NCBI RefSeq assembly: GCF_013141915.1
Contig: NZ_SROX01000004.1
Location: 186,001-250,000, forward strand
Reading direction: 5' to 3'
DNA length: 64,000 bases
Source of the DNA: Cupriavidus necator
Lineage (GTDB): Bacteria > Pseudomonadota > Gammaproteobacteria > Burkholderiales > Burkholderiaceae
The notes below the pieces were generated by a model. It did no database searches. It saw nothing but the letters and a program-made list of their open reading frames with translations, and had not been told where the DNA came from. This document shows positions 42,930-57,400 of this stretch, piece by piece. Position 1 is the first letter of the stretch, and every line of letters begins with the position of its first letter. Position numbers and translations under genes: made by a program.

Positions 42930-43070
42930 TCAGTGGACGCTTAACCGCATCATCATTCGGTGGCTCTTGTGGCCACTGATTTTCATGATCTGGCTTTTGG
43001 ACTAGGTCGTCTTCTCGAAGAGCCGGCTAACCGCCTCGTGCCGCAGGTCGTGGCACTGCAGATCCGGACA
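42930..43070 (-). pseudogene. Tyrosine recombinase (integrase) C-terminal relic
   Basis: On the minus strand CHDLRHEAVSRLFEKTT (HxLRH box at 43038-43052) is followed by an in-frame TAG. After it comes SQIMKISGHKSHRMMMRL (ISGHK box at 42966-42980), then a stop where the catalytic Tyr region (RYTHL) would be. Both boxes are in the order and spacing of phage/island integrases. The N-terminal part and the first catalytic Arg are not recognisable. It lies 3' of tRNA-Val, the standard place for an island integrase. Confidence 0.7.
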
Positions 43071-43259
43071 TCCGCCTGTTCGAAGATGTCGCAAGAACGA
43101 ACAGCACCCGATCGGCTTCTGGTAATTCCAGCGTCAGAGGCCGCTGCTTGCGCCCACGCACGCCCCTCTCAATCACCGCCAGGATTCGTTCGTCCAGAGG
43201 CTCTTTTGGGCTCCGACACGGGGTGGTGAAACAATCATAAAAAAAGGACCTAGATCGCT

Positions 43260-43283
43260 CTAAGCCCTTGATTTCATCGATCG
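43260..43283. repeat. 24-bp direct repeat, right copy (candidate att site at tRNA-Val)
   Basis: Identical to 17300-17323. It lies 5 bases beyond the encoded CCA of tRNA-Val. With the partly conserved flanks on both sides the similarity extends over about 70 bases, including the tRNA T-arm. Confidence 0.65.
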
Positions 43284-43288
43284 AACGT

Positions 43289-43364
43289 TGGTGGGTGCTG
43301 AGGGGTTCGAACCCCCGACCTACGCCTTGTAAGGGCGCCGCTCTACCAACTGAGCTAAGCACCC
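43289..43364 (-). tRNA. tRNA-Val(TAC)
   Basis: 76 bases including an encoded CCA (43289-43291). Acceptor stem GGGTGCT pairs with AGCACCC; D-loop AGCTCAGTTGGTAGAGC; anticodon loop CTTACAA gives TAC; T-arm GGGGGTTCGAACCCCT. It lies just downstream of lon and is the probable integration site of the element to its left. Confidence 0.97.
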
Positions 43365-43493
43365 GCTCGACCCTCGCAGGCTGTCTGCCTGCAACTTGCT
43401 GAACGCTCCGCACCTCGCGGCAGATGCCGTGGTTTGCGTTGCGAGGGCGCAAGTTTAATACAGGTGATTTCGGTTTGCCAAGGCCGTGCAGAC

Positions 43494-43530
43494 AAAAAAA
43501 CGCCGCCGGGCATCGCTGCCCTGCGGCGTT
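43494..43530 (-). terminator. Rho-independent terminator of lon
   Basis: Arms at 43499-43511 and 43518-43530 form a 13-bp stem with one mismatch and a 6-base loop. On the minus strand seven T residues follow. It lies 24 bases after the lon stop. Confidence 0.88.
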
Positions 43531-43553
43531 TCCTTCATGCGGCTGAAGCGAGG

Positions 43554-45965
<2,412 letters not shown>

Positions 45966-46131
45966 CATTTTCCCCAAGTCAGTCATTTAAGGCGTAAATT
46001 GGGCCGCCTGAATCGATTACAAGATACGTGCCAACCGATTCATCAAGGCAGGCAGATGCCGCTCCCTGCACTTGGTGGCCCCTCTGAAACAGCATACCCG
46101 CGTTTCCTCCCTCTCGTCGGTAGAAATAAAC

Positions 46132-46162
46132 AAAAAAAGCCGCTCGCTTCTACGCGAACGGC
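46132..46162 (-). terminator. Rho-independent terminator of clpX
   Basis: Arms 46139-46147 and 46154-46162 form a 9-bp stem (one G-U pair) with a 6-base loop. On the minus strand seven T residues follow. It separates clpX from lon. Confidence 0.85.
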
Positions 46163-46219
46163 CTTTCCGCCTTGCTGCCGGTGTGGTGCCAACCACTTGC
46201 CACGCTGGCAGCCGTCGCG

Positions 46220-47497
<1,278 letters not shown>

Positions 47498-47646
47498 AGG
47501 AATCAGTCACTTTTGCAGGGCGCACACCGCGGGGCGACAGGCTCCTCGGCGATACGCTTCAAACGCATCATACGCCAAAACAATTGGCATCACCGGCGCT
47601 TCCCCCCGGTTGTGGGGCCACGGACCTGTTGGACAGGTTCCGATGC

Positions 47647-47671
47647 AAAAAACGAGGCACGGGGCCTCGTT
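47647..47671 (-). terminator. Rho-independent terminator of clpP
   Basis: AACGAGGC (47651-47658) and GCCTCGTT (47664-47671) form an 8-bp perfect stem with a 5-base loop, with a T-tract following on the minus strand. It lies 78 bases after the clpP stop, so clpX has its own promoter in 47498-47646. Confidence 0.82.
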
Positions 47672-47748
47672 CCGGTGTAGCCTTCGCCATTTAGCCCGGC
47701 CAGCATGGCCGGCCGCCGTTGCACGATAGGCCACGGCGGCGCGCAGCA

Positions 47749-48399
47749 TCAGCCGCGGCGGGCAAGTACCTTGTCGATCAGGCCGTAGTCGACCGCCTGG
47801 TCGCCGCTCATGAAGTTGTCGCGATCGGTGTCGCGGGCAATCTTCTCGACCGGCTGGCCCGTCACTTCCGACAGGATGGTGTTGAGCCGCTCGCGCAGGT
47901 ACAGGATCTCACGCGCCTGGATCTCGATGTCCGAGGCCTGGCCGCGCGCGCCGCCCAGCGGCTGGTGGATCATGATGCGCGAGTTGGGCAGCGCCGAACG
48001 CTTGCCCTTGGCGCCGGCCGCCAGCAGGAAGGCGCCCATGCTGGCCGCCATGCCCATGCACAGCGTGGACACGTCCGGCTTGATGAACTGCATGGTGTCG
48101 TAGATGGCCAGCCCCGCCGACACCGAACCGCCCGGCGAGTTGATGTACAGGGACACGTCCTTGTCGGGGTTCTCGCTTTCCAGGAACAGCAGCTGTGCCA
48201 CCACCAGGTTGGCGGTCTGGTCGTTGACCTCGCCCACCATGAACACCACGCGCTCCTTCAGCAGGCGCGAGTAGATGTCATAGGCGCGCTCGCCCCGGCC
48301 GGACTGCTCGACGACCATCGGCACCAGCCCCAGGCCCTGGGTGTCCAGTGCCGAAGCCTGCGTGGTGGCGAGACGGTCAAGCAAATCATTGCGGGTCAT
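47749..48399 (-). CDS. clpP: ClpP protease subunit
   Basis: 216 aa from the ATG at 48397-48399 (GGAGA before it). The serine-protease triad is Ser120 (MAASMGA), His145 (MIHQPLGG) and Asp194. The handle region [19 protein letters not shown] is intact. Tetradecameric cytosolic peptidase working with ClpX. Upstream lies tig at 99 bases, an order conserved in betaproteobacteria. Confidence 0.98.
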   Translation of the reverse strand: MTRNDLLDRLATTQASALDTQGLGLVPMVVEQSGRGERAYDIYSRLLKERVVFMVGEVNDQTANLVVAQLLFLESENPDKDVSLYINSPGGSVSAGLAIYDTMQFIKPDVSTLCMGMAASMGAFLLAAGAKGKRSALPNSRIMIHQPLGGARGQASDIEIQAREILYLRERLNTILSEVTGQPVEKIARDTDRDNFMSGDQAVDYGLIDKVLARRG

Positions 48400-48458
48400 G
48401 CATGTTCTCCATGGATTCGTCGGATCGCAAGGCAATCCGGGTAACTCGGGAAGTCCGG

Positions 48459-48480
48459 GCCCCGCACCGTGGCGCGGGGC
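48459..48480. terminator. Weak hairpin between tig and clpP
   Basis: GCCCCGC (48459-48465) and GCGGGGC (48474-48480) with an 8-base loop, no T-tract on either side. It may be a processing or attenuation hairpin rather than a full terminator. Confidence 0.3.
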
Positions 48481-48498
48481 TGCCGGTCACTTCCGGCC

Positions 48499-49854
48499 TC
48501 AGGCTTGCTGCGGGTTGCCTTCGGCGGTGAGTTCCTCGAAGGACACCTTCTTGTCGGTGACCTTGGCCTTGTCGCACACGAAATTTACCACGTTGTTTTC
48601 GAGCACGTAGGCTTCCATTTCGGCCAGGCGCTGCTGGTCGCCGTAGTACCAGCGCATGACTTCCTTCGGGTCCTCGTAGCTCTTGGCGAAGTCCTCGATC
48701 TCGGCCTTGATCTGGTCGGCCTTGGCTTCCAGGCCGTTAGCCTTGACGATCTCGGCCAGGATCAGGCCCAGCTTGACGCGGCGCTCGGCCTGCTGCGCGA
48801 ACATCTCGGCCGGGATCGGCATGTCCTTGGCATTGGGCATGCCACGCTGCTCCAGGTCGCGGCGGGCCATTTCCACCAGGCGCTCCTGGTCCTGTTCGAT
48901 CAGGGCCTTGGGCACGTCCAGCTCGCTCGCCTTCAGCAGCGCTTCCATGACCTGGTCCTTCAGCATCGAATGCGTGCGGCGCTTGACTTCACGCTCCAGG
49001 TTCTCGCGGATGTCGGCGCGCATCTTGTCGACGCTGCCGTCGGCGATACCCAGCGACTTGGCGAAGGCTTCATTGACTTCCGGCAGGTGGGCCCACTCGA
49101 TCTTCTTCAGGGTCACGGTGAACTCGGCGGTCTTGCCGGCCACTTCCTTGCCGTGGTAATCGGCCGGGAAAGCCAGCGGGAAGGTCTTGCTTTCGCCGAC
49201 CTTCAGGCCCAGCGCGGCCTGCTCGAACTCGGGCAGCATGCGGCCTTCGCCCAGCACGAACGGGAAGTCCTCGGCCTTGCCGCCGGGGAACTCTTCACCG
49301 TCGATCTTGCCGACGAAGTCCAGCGTGACGCGGTCGCCGTTCTGAGCGGTGACGTCGGCACCGCCGTCGCCATGCTCGCCGGCTTCGCCGCGGGCGTGGT
49401 AGTGCACGCGCTGCTTGCGCAGGATGTCGATGGTCTTGTCGACTTCGGCGTCGGTGATCTCGGTGCTGGTGCGGGTGACTTCGGCAGCCGACAGGTCGCC
49501 AATGGTCACTTCCGGGTACACCTCGAAGGTGGCGTCGAACGCCACTTCATCCTCGCCCACGCCTTCGTTCTTGATCTCGAACTTGGGCTGGCCGGCAACC
49601 TTGACGTCCTGTTCCTTGGTGAGGTCGAAGAACTTGCGCGCGGCCTTGTCGAAGCGGACCTCGAACTCGACCTGCTGGCCGTACTGCTTCTCGACCATCT
49701 TCATCGGCACCTTGCCCGGACGGAAGCCCGACATCTTCACGGTCTTCGACAGGCGAACCAGGCGCTCCTGCTTTTCCTTTTCCACTTCGGCCTTGGGGAT
49801 GGCCAGGGTCACCTTGCGGTCCAGCTTGCCGAGGTTCTCAATCACGTTCGACAT
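48499..49854 (-). CDS. tig: Trigger factor
   Basis: 451 aa. The ribosome-binding domain carries the signature [17 protein letters not shown] (about residue 42). The FKBP-like domain contains [20 protein letters not shown] (about residue 165), and a long helical C-terminal chaperone domain follows. It folds nascent chains at the exit tunnel. It heads the tig-clpP-clpX-lon array; its promoter must lie in 49855-50082, where no other gene is seen. Confidence 0.97.
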   Translation of the reverse strand: MSNVIENLGKLDRKVTLAIPKAEVEKEKQERLVRLSKTVKMSGFRPGKVPMKMVEKQYGQQVEFEVRFDKAARKFFDLTKEQDVKVAGQPKFEIKNEGVGEDEVAFDATFEVYPEVTIGDLSAAEVTRTSTEITDAEVDKTIDILRKQRVHYHARGEAGEHGDGGADVTAQNGDRVTLDFVGKIDGEEFPGGKAEDFPFVLGEGRMLPEFEQAALGLKVGESKTFPLAFPADYHGKEVAGKTAEFTVTLKKIEWAHLPEVNEAFAKSLGIADGSVDKMRADIRENLEREVKRRTHSMLKDQVMEALLKASELDVPKALIEQDQERLVEMARRDLEQRGMPNAKDMPIPAEMFAQQAERRVKLGLILAEIVKANGLEAKADQIKAEIEDFAKSYEDPKEVMRWYYGDQQRLAEMEAYVLENNVVNFVCDKAKVTDKKVSFEELTAEGNPQQA

Positions 49855-50082
49855 GGTCGTAGATCCAATCCAGAAATGTAGTTGTGTTCGTAGGTGCTGC
49901 CGTCTTGTACGCGTACCGTCCGCTTTACTGCCACGTCGCCGTCACCACAGGACGGCCGGGCAGCGCACCGGCGAACGGAAAGCTCCGCGCAAACGGAAAA
50001 CGAGGATTATCGCACGGTTTTGATTCGCTTCCGGCAGATTTTGCCCGGAACGCGCCGCAACCCTGCAGCCTGGTGCGCCGCG

Positions 50083-52056
50083 CTACGCTGCCTGCCCATG
50101 GCGCAGCGCGCGCAGCAGCAGGCGTGCCGGATCCACCGCATCGACCAGGTCCGACTCCAGCGGCAGTGGCTCGCCTTCGATCTGGCTGGCCAGCAGTTCC
50201 GCGCCCAGCGCTGCCCAGGTGAGACCGCGCGAGGCATAGGCAAGGGCCGCGTAGAGCCCTGGCAGGCGCGGCAAGTCGCGGAGGTGGGCGCCGCGCAGCG
50301 ACGCCGCCTGCGCCGCGGCGGCGGCCTCGTCGGGCACCGGCCCGATCAGCGGCAGCCGGTTGTGCGTCACGGTGCGCACGCCGACATAGCCCGACACGGC
50401 CGCCGGATCGATGGCAGCCACCGCGTCGGCCTGGTCCGGCAGCAGTCCGGCCAGCCGTGCCAGGTTGGCGGCGTGCACCGCAGGCTGTTCGACCAGCGGG
50501 CCGGTGTCGTCGTCATAGCTGGACCCGACGCGGCCGCTGCCGTCGTCGGCGCGCGGCAGCAGGTAGCCGGCGCCGGTCACCACGCAATCGGGCCAGCCAC
50601 CCAGGGCATCGAGCTGCGCCGGCGCCAGCGTGGTCAGCTGCCCGCGCACGCGCCGCAGGATCCAGTGCCGCTGTGGCAGCAGTTGCTGGGCCTCGTGTGC
50701 ATTGGCCAGCACCAGCACCGGCGCCGACGCCAGCACGGCGCCGTCCTGCCCGAGCGCCTGCCATTGCCCGTCGACACGCGCGATCGCGCCAACCCGGCAG
50801 CCGAAGCGCGCCGTGACCGCAGCGCCGGCGCGCGCCAGCTGCGCCGCGCAGATGTCCGGCGGCGCCACCCACCCCCCTTGCGGAAACCACAGGCCGCCGC
50901 GCGGCACGCCGGCGTGGTGCGTCGCGGCCGCCTCCGCCGCGCTCATCCAGCGCACGAAATCTTGCGGCAAGCCCATTTCCGCCAGCGCCGCGCGCTGGGC
51001 CTCGCCGTCGGCCTCGTCCTCGCCGAGCTGCAGCACGCCGCAGCCGTGCCAGCCAACCGGATGGCCGGCCTCGGCCAGCGCCGCCCAGGCGCGCAGCGCG
51101 TACTGGTTGCCGGCGCGCGACAGCCGCGACAGCAGGCTGTCGTCGGCCGACACGTGCGCATGCATGGCCGCGGCGCGATGCGCCGAAGTCTGCCGCGCCG
51201 GTCCCTCGTGGCCGTCGAACAGGGTTACGCGCCAGCCGCGCGCGGCCAGCCGCTCGGTCATGGCGCAGCCTGCCAGGCCGGCGCCAACCACAATGGCATG
51301 GCGCTCGGGCCATTGCGCCGGCAGCGGCGGCGCATGGCGACGCAATTTCCATTGCGGGCGAAAGCGCGCGACCGTCATGTCGCGCTTGCCGCCAAAGCCG
51401 GGCACTTTGCTGACTTCGAAGCCGACTTCCTTCAGCCCGCGCCGCACGAAGCCCGCGGCGGTATACGTCGCCAGCGTGGCACCCGGGCGCGCCAGCCGCG
51501 CCAGGCCGCGCAACACCGGCGCCGACCACATTTCGGCATTGCGCGCCGGGGAGAAGCCGTCCAGGTAGAAGGCATCGGCACCGGCGGCCAGCCGCGGCAG
51601 CATGGCTTCGGCATCGCCCAACGCCAGCGTCAGCACCACGCGCCCCTGGTCGAACGCCAGTCGGTGCAAACCCGGCAGCGCCAACGGCCATTGCGCCTGC
51701 AGCGCCTGCGCCAGCGGCTGTAGCGCATCCAGGCCGCCATGCAGTTGCGCCAGACCTTCACGCGTAAACGGATGCTTTTCGATCGAGACGAAATGCAGCG
51801 TGCCGCAGCGCTGCGGATCGTCGCGCCACGCCTGCCAGGTCGCCAGGAAATTCAGCCCCTGGCCAAAGCCGGTTTCGACAATGACGAACTGCCGCTGCCC
51901 GGCCCACGCGCCCGGCAAGCCATTGCCGCCGAGGAAGACATGGGCGGCCTGCGCCAGGCCGCCTTCGGTGCTGTGGTAGACATCTTCGTAGCGGGGCGAA
52001 TACGGCGTGCCCTGGGCAGACAGGATGGGCTCGGCGGGCTCGAGTGCGCGCGGCAT
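50083..52056 (-). CDS. mnmC: MnmC, bifunctional tRNA 5-methylaminomethyl-2-thiouridine synthesis protein
   Basis: 657 aa from the ATG at 52054-52056; a longer frame upstream lacks coding character. The N-terminal methyltransferase domain shows [12 protein letters not shown], then [14 protein letters not shown] and [15 protein letters not shown]. The C-terminal FAD oxidoreductase domain shows [20 protein letters not shown] and [15 protein letters not shown]. It converts cmnm5s2U to mnm5s2U at the wobble base of several tRNAs. Length matches the fused enzyme (about 660 aa). Divergent from rlmJ across 154 bases. Confidence 0.95.
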   Translation of the reverse strand: MPRALEPAEPILSAQGTPYSPRYEDVYHSTEGGLAQAAHVFLGGNGLPGAWAGQRQFVIVETGFGQGLNFLATWQAWRDDPQRCGTLHFVSIEKHPFTREGLAQLHGGLDALQPLAQALQAQWPLALPGLHRLAFDQGRVVLTLALGDAEAMLPRLAAGADAFYLDGFSPARNAEMWSAPVLRGLARLARPGATLATYTAAGFVRRGLKEVGFEVSKVPGFGGKRDMTVARFRPQWKLRRHAPPLPAQWPERHAIVVGAGLAGCAMTERLAARGWRVTLFDGHEGPARQTSAHRAAAMHAHVSADDSLLSRLSRAGNQYALRAWAALAEAGHPVGWHGCGVLQLGEDEADGEAQRAALAEMGLPQDFVRWMSAAEAAATHHAGVPRGGLWFPQGGWVAPPDICAAQLARAGAAVTARFGCRVGAIARVDGQWQALGQDGAVLASAPVLVLANAHEAQQLLPQRHWILRRVRGQLTTLAPAQLDALGGWPDCVVTGAGYLLPRADDGSGRVGSSYDDDTGPLVEQPAVHAANLARLAGLLPDQADAVAAIDPAAVSGYVGVRTVTHNRLPLIGPVPDEAAAAAQAASLRGAHLRDLPRLPGLYAALAYASRGLTWAALGAELLASQIEGEPLPLESDLVDAVDPARLLLRALRHGQAA

Positions 52057-52210
52057 GGGACAGGAAACCTGGAAGCTGAATGCCCCGGACGGAGCGCCGG
52101 GGCGTGGGAGGGGCGACTCGCGGCGGATGGTAGCATAGCGACCTTCCCGCAGACCGCCGGACGGCAACCGTCTGCCCCCGATCTTGCGCCGCCAGGGCGC
52201 CCCGCTCCAC

Positions 52211-53068
52211 ATGCTCAGCTATCGTCACGCCTTCCATGCCGGCAATCACGCCGACGTCCTCAAGCACGCCGTCGTGGTGCAACTGCTCGAGCACCTGACG
52301 CAGAAGGACAAGGCGTTCTGGTATATCGACACCCATGCGGGCGCCGGCCTCTATGCGCTGGACCACGCCTACGCGCAGAAGAAGGCAGAGTTCGAGACCG
52401 GCATCGCGCCGCTGTGGCGCGCCGCCGCCAGCGGCACCGCGCTGCCGGCGATGCTGGACGAATACCTGGACCAGGTGCGCGCGCTCAACCCGGACGGCAG
52501 CCTGCGCCACTACCCCGGCTCGCCCTGGCTGGCCTGGCAGATGCTGCGCGAGCACGACCGCTTGCGGCTGTTCGAGTTGCACAGCACCGAGATCCAGGTG
52601 TTGCGCGACAACTTCCGCGGCGCCGGGCGGCGCGTCATGCTGTACGACGGAGACGGCTTCGGTGGCATCAAGGCCATCCTACCCCCGCCGCCGCGGCGCG
52701 CGCTGGTGCTGGTCGATCCCTCCTACGAAGACAAGCAGGACTACGCACGCACCGTGCAGACCGTGCGCGACGGCCTCGAGCGTTTCGCCACCGGCGTCTA
52801 CGCGGTCTGGTACCCGCAGGTGCAGCGGCGTGAAGCGGTGCAGCTGCCGGAGCAATTGAAGGGCCTGCCGCTCAAGAGCTGGCTGCACGTGACCCTGACG
52901 GTCAAGCGCCCGGTCGAGGGCGGGCTGGGCCTGCACGGCAGCGGCATGTTCATCGTCAACCCGCCGTGGCGGCTGCAGGAATCGCTGCAGCAGGCCATGC
53001 CCGTGCTGGCCGACCTGCTCGGCCAGGACGATGGCGCCGGGTTCACGCTCGAAGCCGAGGAGCACTGA
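52211..53068 (+). CDS. rlmJ: RlmJ, 23S rRNA (adenine-2030-N6) methyltransferase
   Basis: 285 aa from the ATG at 52211. It opens with the RlmJ hallmark [19 protein letters not shown], followed by [13 protein letters not shown] (SAM site), [14 protein letters not shown] and the catalytic-type MFIVNPPW. Methylates 23S rRNA during assembly. Its 3' end overlaps the convergent VanZ-like gene by 26 bases. Confidence 0.94.
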   Translation: MLSYRHAFHAGNHADVLKHAVVVQLLEHLTQKDKAFWYIDTHAGAGLYALDHAYAQKKAEFETGIAPLWRAAASGTALPAMLDEYLDQVRALNPDGSLRHYPGSPWLAWQMLREHDRLRLFELHSTEIQVLRDNFRGAGRRVMLYDGDGFGGIKAILPPPPRRALVLVDPSYEDKQDYARTVQTVRDGLERFATGVYAVWYPQVQRREAVQLPEQLKGLPLKSWLHVTLTVKRPVEGGLGLHGSGMFIVNPPWRLQESLQQAMPVLADLLGQDDGAGFTLEAEEH

Positions 53069-53411
53069 GCCGGCGCACCAGCCAGTCCAGCGCCATGGCC
53101 GCGGCCACGCCGAAGCTGTCGGCAAGCAGGTCGAACCAGTCGGCCTCGCGGTAGCCGGTCTGCCCTTGCAGCAGTTCGATCAGGCCGCCATACGCGATCA
53201 GCCCCAGCCACAGCGGCCAGCCGCGCCGGGCGTAGGCACGCCCGCCCAGCACGCCCAGCACCGCAAAACCCAGCATATGGTTGGCCTTGTCCCAGCCGGT
53301 GGTGGGCAGCGGCTGCGTCGGCGGCATCAGTGAAAACACCAGCACGGTCGCGGCGCAAGCCCAGAACAGCAGGCGACAGCGCAGCGGGGTAAGGATCGGA
53401 ACGGCAATCAT
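53043..53411 (-). CDS. VanZ-like small membrane protein
   Basis: 122 aa from the ATG at 53409-53411. Three to four membrane segments with the VanZ-like pattern CAATVLVFSLMPPTQPLP, then GWDKANHMLGFAVLGVLGG and ADWFDLLADSFGVAAAM. Such proteins are annotated VanZ-family but few have known roles; glycopeptide resistance should not be inferred. It converges on rlmJ with overlapping ends. Confidence 0.75.
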   Translation of the reverse strand: MIAVPILTPLRCRLLFWACAATVLVFSLMPPTQPLPTTGWDKANHMLGFAVLGVLGGRAYARRGWPLWLGLIAYGGLIELLQGQTGYREADWFDLLADSFGVAAAMALDWLVRRLSAPRLRA

Positions 53412-53682
53412 GGGCGGGTGACGAACGTCTGCAAAGCCGACAATATAGCCGCACGGGCCAGCCGCGCGCGGCCCGGCACCCCGGGGCTGGATTCCCCCCG
53501 CGCCTTGCGCTACAATCCGCAGCCTCGTTGCACTGCGGGCGCAAGCCGTGCCGACACCACGTCCGGGCAGCCGGTGTCGCCCGCAACAAAGCGGGCAAAG
53601 GCGGGCAATTCCAGCCGCCTTTTTGCTTTCATGTCCTGCAACGAGCATCGCGGCCGCCCGTCCGGGCAGCGCCGCAAGGACC

Positions 53683-53769
53683 GCGAGGGTGGCGAAATTG
53701 GTAGACGCACCAGGTTTAGGTCCTGACGCCAGCAATGGTGTAGGGGTTCGAGTCCCCTCCCTCGCACCA
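53683..53769 (+). tRNA. tRNA-Leu(TAG)
   Basis: 87 bases with encoded CCA. The acceptor GCGAGGG pairs with CCCTCGC, the anticodon loop TTTAGGT gives TAG, a long variable arm is typical of tRNA-Leu, and the T-arm is GGGGTTCGAGTCCCC. A TACAAT -10-like box lies at 53511-53516. Confidence 0.96.
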
Positions 53770-54013
53770 CCCGCCTGTCAAGTGGCGGGCTGACAACCTT
53801 CCCCCTTCTGAGTTCGATCGGCCATGCGGCATTCGGCTGCGTGTCGCAGCGATGACGCGCGCGTTCGCGGCGCTTGCAGCAGGTGGTAGAACACCTGATC
53901 GAAGCCGCCTTTCGCGGACCCTTGCGGCGATCTATGCTGAAGATGTTGGAGTTGCGCTGCGCGCGGCGCGCGTGGCTTCCAGCGTCATCACCTCAGCCCT
54001 GATCGGAGGGCAT

Positions 54014-54454
54014 ATGAAATTCCCTGCCTTGCTGTTGGCAGCGTCGATGGCCGCTGGCTGGACATCGCTCGCACAGGCCGCCGGATGCCAGTACGACATG
54101 CAGTGCAAAGGTGAGCGGATCTGCCACCAGGGGCAATGCGTCTATCCCGAAGTGGAAGAGTCGGCCGAGGCCGGCGGGCCGCCGAAGGCCGGCGCCGCCG
54201 CTGCCGCGACCGCCTCCGCGGCAGAAGTCACGCCAGTCCCGCATACCTCGGTAGTTCCGAGCGCGCCTGCTACCCTGACCGGCACCACCGTCAAGCGCAG
54301 CCCCGCCCCGCCACCGCCGCGCGGATGCTGCACCGTGGCCGGCAAGCTGCGGCTGTCGCCGGCCTCGGCTTCGGACACCAGCCTGGCCAGCGGCGATGCC
54401 TGCCAGGGGCTGACGGCCTCCGGCAAACCTGTTCCCGGCACGATCTGCAACTAG
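54014..54454 (+). CDS. Small secreted Cys-rich protein, function unknown
   Basis: 146 aa from the ATG at 54014 (CGGAGGG upstream), chosen over a longer frame because a signal peptide (MKFPALLLAASMAAGWTSLA) starts here. The mature N-terminus has a compact Cys motif, CQYDMQCKGERICHQGQC. A Pro/Ala-rich linker and a C-terminal Cys-containing tail (RGCCTVAGKLRL; DACQGLTASG; GTICN) follow. The Cys spacing resembles disulfide-knot or EGF-like modules. No family recognised; probably periplasmic or surface exposed. Confidence 0.7.
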   Translation: MKFPALLLAASMAAGWTSLAQAAGCQYDMQCKGERICHQGQCVYPEVEESAEAGGPPKAGAAAAATASAAEVTPVPHTSVVPSAPATLTGTTVKRSPAPPPPRGCCTVAGKLRLSPASASDTSLASGDACQGLTASGKPVPGTICN

Positions 54455-54496
54455 GCGCAGGCCTGTTGCCGTGGCGCAGGACCATGGCGCCGGTCG

Positions 54497-57400
54497 TTAT
54501 ACGGCCACGGCGCCCGGTCCCTCTTCCGGCCGCCTGACGCGGAACCACGCCGCGTACAGCGCTGGCAGGAACAGCAGCGTCAGCACGGTGGCGATGATCA
54601 GCCCGCCCATGATTGCCACTGCCATCGGCCCCCAGAACATCGAGCGCGACAGCGGGATCATCGCCAGCACGGCCGCGGCGGCGGTCAGGATGATCGGGCG
54701 GAAGCGGCGCACCGCGGCTTCGACGATGGCAGTCCATGGCGGCACGCCAGCGCGGACGTCTTGCTCGATCTGGTCGACCAGGATCACCGAGTTGCGGATG
54801 ATCATGCCCAGCAGCGCGGTGATGCCCAGCTGCGCCACGAACCCCATCGGCGCGCGCAGCAGCAACAGCGTGGCCGCGGCGCCGATCAGCCCGAGCGGGC
54901 CGGTCAAGAACACCATGGCCGCGCGCGAGAAGCTGTGCAGCTGCAACATCAGCAGCGTGAAGATGATGAAAATGCACAGCGGCAGCTGCGCCGCGATGGA
55001 AGCCCCGGCCTTGCCGCTTTCTTCTTCCGCGCCCGCCACGGTGATGCGGTAGCCCGGCGGCAACTGCGCGCGCAGCGTGTCCAGCTTCGGATTGATCTGT
55101 GCGGTGACGGTCGGACCCTGGATGCCGTCGACTACGTCGGCCTGCACGGTCACGCCGAAGTCGCGGTTCTCGCGCCAGACCACGCCGGGCTCGGAGCGCA
55201 GCGCCACGCGCGCCACCTGCGTCAGCGGCACCACGCGTCCGGTGTTGGTCGGCACCAGCAGGTTGTTCAGGTCCGAGATCGCGTCGCGCTCGTTGCGCGG
55301 GGTGCGCATCAGGATGTCGATCAGCTTGTCGCCGTCACGGTACTGCCCCACCGGCACGCCGCTCAGCACGGTCTGCGTGACCCGAGCGATGGCCTGGGTG
55401 GTCACGCCCAACGCGCGCGCCTTGTCCTGGTCGATTTCCAGGCGCAGCATCTTGACGTTCTCGTTCCAGTTATCGTTGACGCCGACGGTGTTGGGATTGG
55501 CGCGCATCTCGGCCTTGACCTGGTCGGCCAGCCGGCGCACGCCGGCGGCGTCCGGCCCGATCACGCGGAACTGCACCGGATAGGCCACCGGCGGCCCGTT
55601 GGGCAGCAGCTTGACGCGTCCGCGCAGGTAGGGGAACTCGGCATCGAGCAGCTGGATGATGCGGCGCCGCAGCGCGTCGCGCACTTCGGTGCTGGCCGGC
55701 ATCACGATCACCTGCGCCACGTTGCTCTGCGGGAAAATCTGGTCCAGCGGCAGGTAGAAGCGCGGCGCGCCGGTGCCGACGAAGGTGGTCAGGCTGGCGA
55801 CCTGCTGGTCCTTGCCGATCCGTTGCTCGAAGCGCTTCGCTTCGGTTTCCATCTGCGCAAAGCTGGTGCCCTCGGGCATCCACAGCTCAACCATCAGCTC
55901 CGGGCGGCTCGAATCCGGGAAGAACTGCTTTTCGACGAACTTGAAGGCGTAGAGGCCCAGCCCGAACGCCACCAGCGTGATCACGATCACCAGCTTGCGC
56001 CAGGTCACGCACCAGTCCACCAGCCGGCGGAAGCGCGCATAGAACGGCGTGTCGAAGACCTCGTGGGCCTCGCCCGCGTCCGCGCCGCGGGTCTTGAGCA
56101 GAAGGTAGCCCAGGTAGGGCGTGAAATAGACCGCGGCCAGCCATGACAGCACCAGCGCCAGCGCCGTCACCGCAAAGATGGCGAAGGTGTACTCGCCCAC
56201 CGTCGAGCGCGCCAGTCCCACCGGCAGGAAACCGGCGGCGGTGATCAGCGTGCCGGTCAGCATCGGCATCGCCGTCGAGGTATAGGCAAAGGTGGCGGCC
56301 TCCATCTTGGAGAAGCCCTCTTCCAGCTTGCGCACCATCATCTCGACCGCGATGATGGCGTCATCGACCAGCAGCCCCAGCGCCACGATCAGCGCACCCA
56401 GCGAGATCTTGTGCAGGCCGATGCCGAAGATGTTCATGAACAGGAACGTCACCGCCAGCACCAGCGGAATCGTCAGCGCCACCACCAGGCCCGGCCGCAC
56501 ATCGAGCCGCAACGGCCGCGTATGCAGGCCGAGCGAGACAAAGCTCACCGCCAGCACGATCACCACCGCCTCGATCAGCACCCGCACGAACTCGCCGACC
56601 GAGCGCTGCACCGCCTCGGGCTGGTCCTGCACCTGGGCCATCTCGATGCCCACCGGCAGCTGGCCGCGCAGCCGCCCGAAGACGGCGCGCAGGTTCTTGC
56701 CCAGCTCGATGATGTCGCCGCCCTTCTGCATCGAAATGCCCAGCCCGATCACGTCCTTGCCGTTGAAGCGCATGCGCGCCTGGGTCGGGTCGACATAGCC
56801 GCGGTAGACGTGGGCGATGTCGCCCAGGCGGATATTGGCGATGCCGTTGGGCCCGCGCAGCACCAGGTTCTCCAGGTCTTCGACGCTGGCGAACTGGCCC
56901 GACAGGCGCACCTGCAGGTTGTCGGTGGGGGTCACCAGCACGCCGCTGCCGCTCAGGTTGTTTTGCTGCGAGATCTGGTCGGCGATGGCGTTGAGGTCCA
57001 GCCCCAGCTGCGCAAAGCGCGCTTGGTTGAACTCGATGTAGACCTTCTCGTCCTGCAGGCCGATCAGCGACACCTTGGCCACCGACGGCACGCGCAGCAG
57101 TTCCTGGCGCACCAGGTCAGCGTACTCGCGCAGTTCCTTGTAGTTGAAGCCGTCGGCCGAGAGCGCGTAGATGGTGCCGTAGACGTCGCCGAACTCGTCG
57201 TTGAAGAACGGCCCGCGCACGCCGGCCGGCAAGGTCTGCTGGATGTCACCGATCTTCTTGCGCACGGTGTACCAGACCTGCGCGGTTTCCCTGGCGGGTG
57301 AGGTGTCCTTGAGCTGGAAGATCACCGTGGTCTCGCCCGGCTTGGAGAAACTGCGGATCTTGTCCGCATAGGGCACTTCCTGCAGCTGGCGCTCGATCTT

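Larger units (their letters stand above)
42375..43288. other. 914-base gene graveyard between the oxidase operon and tRNA-Val
   Basis: No intact gene. In order it holds a YoeB-like fragment, a quinone-oxidoreductase fragment and, on the other strand, a decayed tyrosine recombinase that abuts tRNA-Val. Frames are broken by stops and shifts. This is typical of the integrase-proximal end of a degraded mobile element. Confidence 0.6.

Noticed and set aside
49894..51723. 609-codon open frame opposite mnmC
   Set aside because: Antisense shadow of mnmC; composition is typical of GC-driven spurious frames.
53043..53411. Glycopeptide resistance from a VanZ-like gene
   Set aside because: VanZ-family membrane proteins are widespread in bacteria without vancomycin relevance, and no van genes are present.
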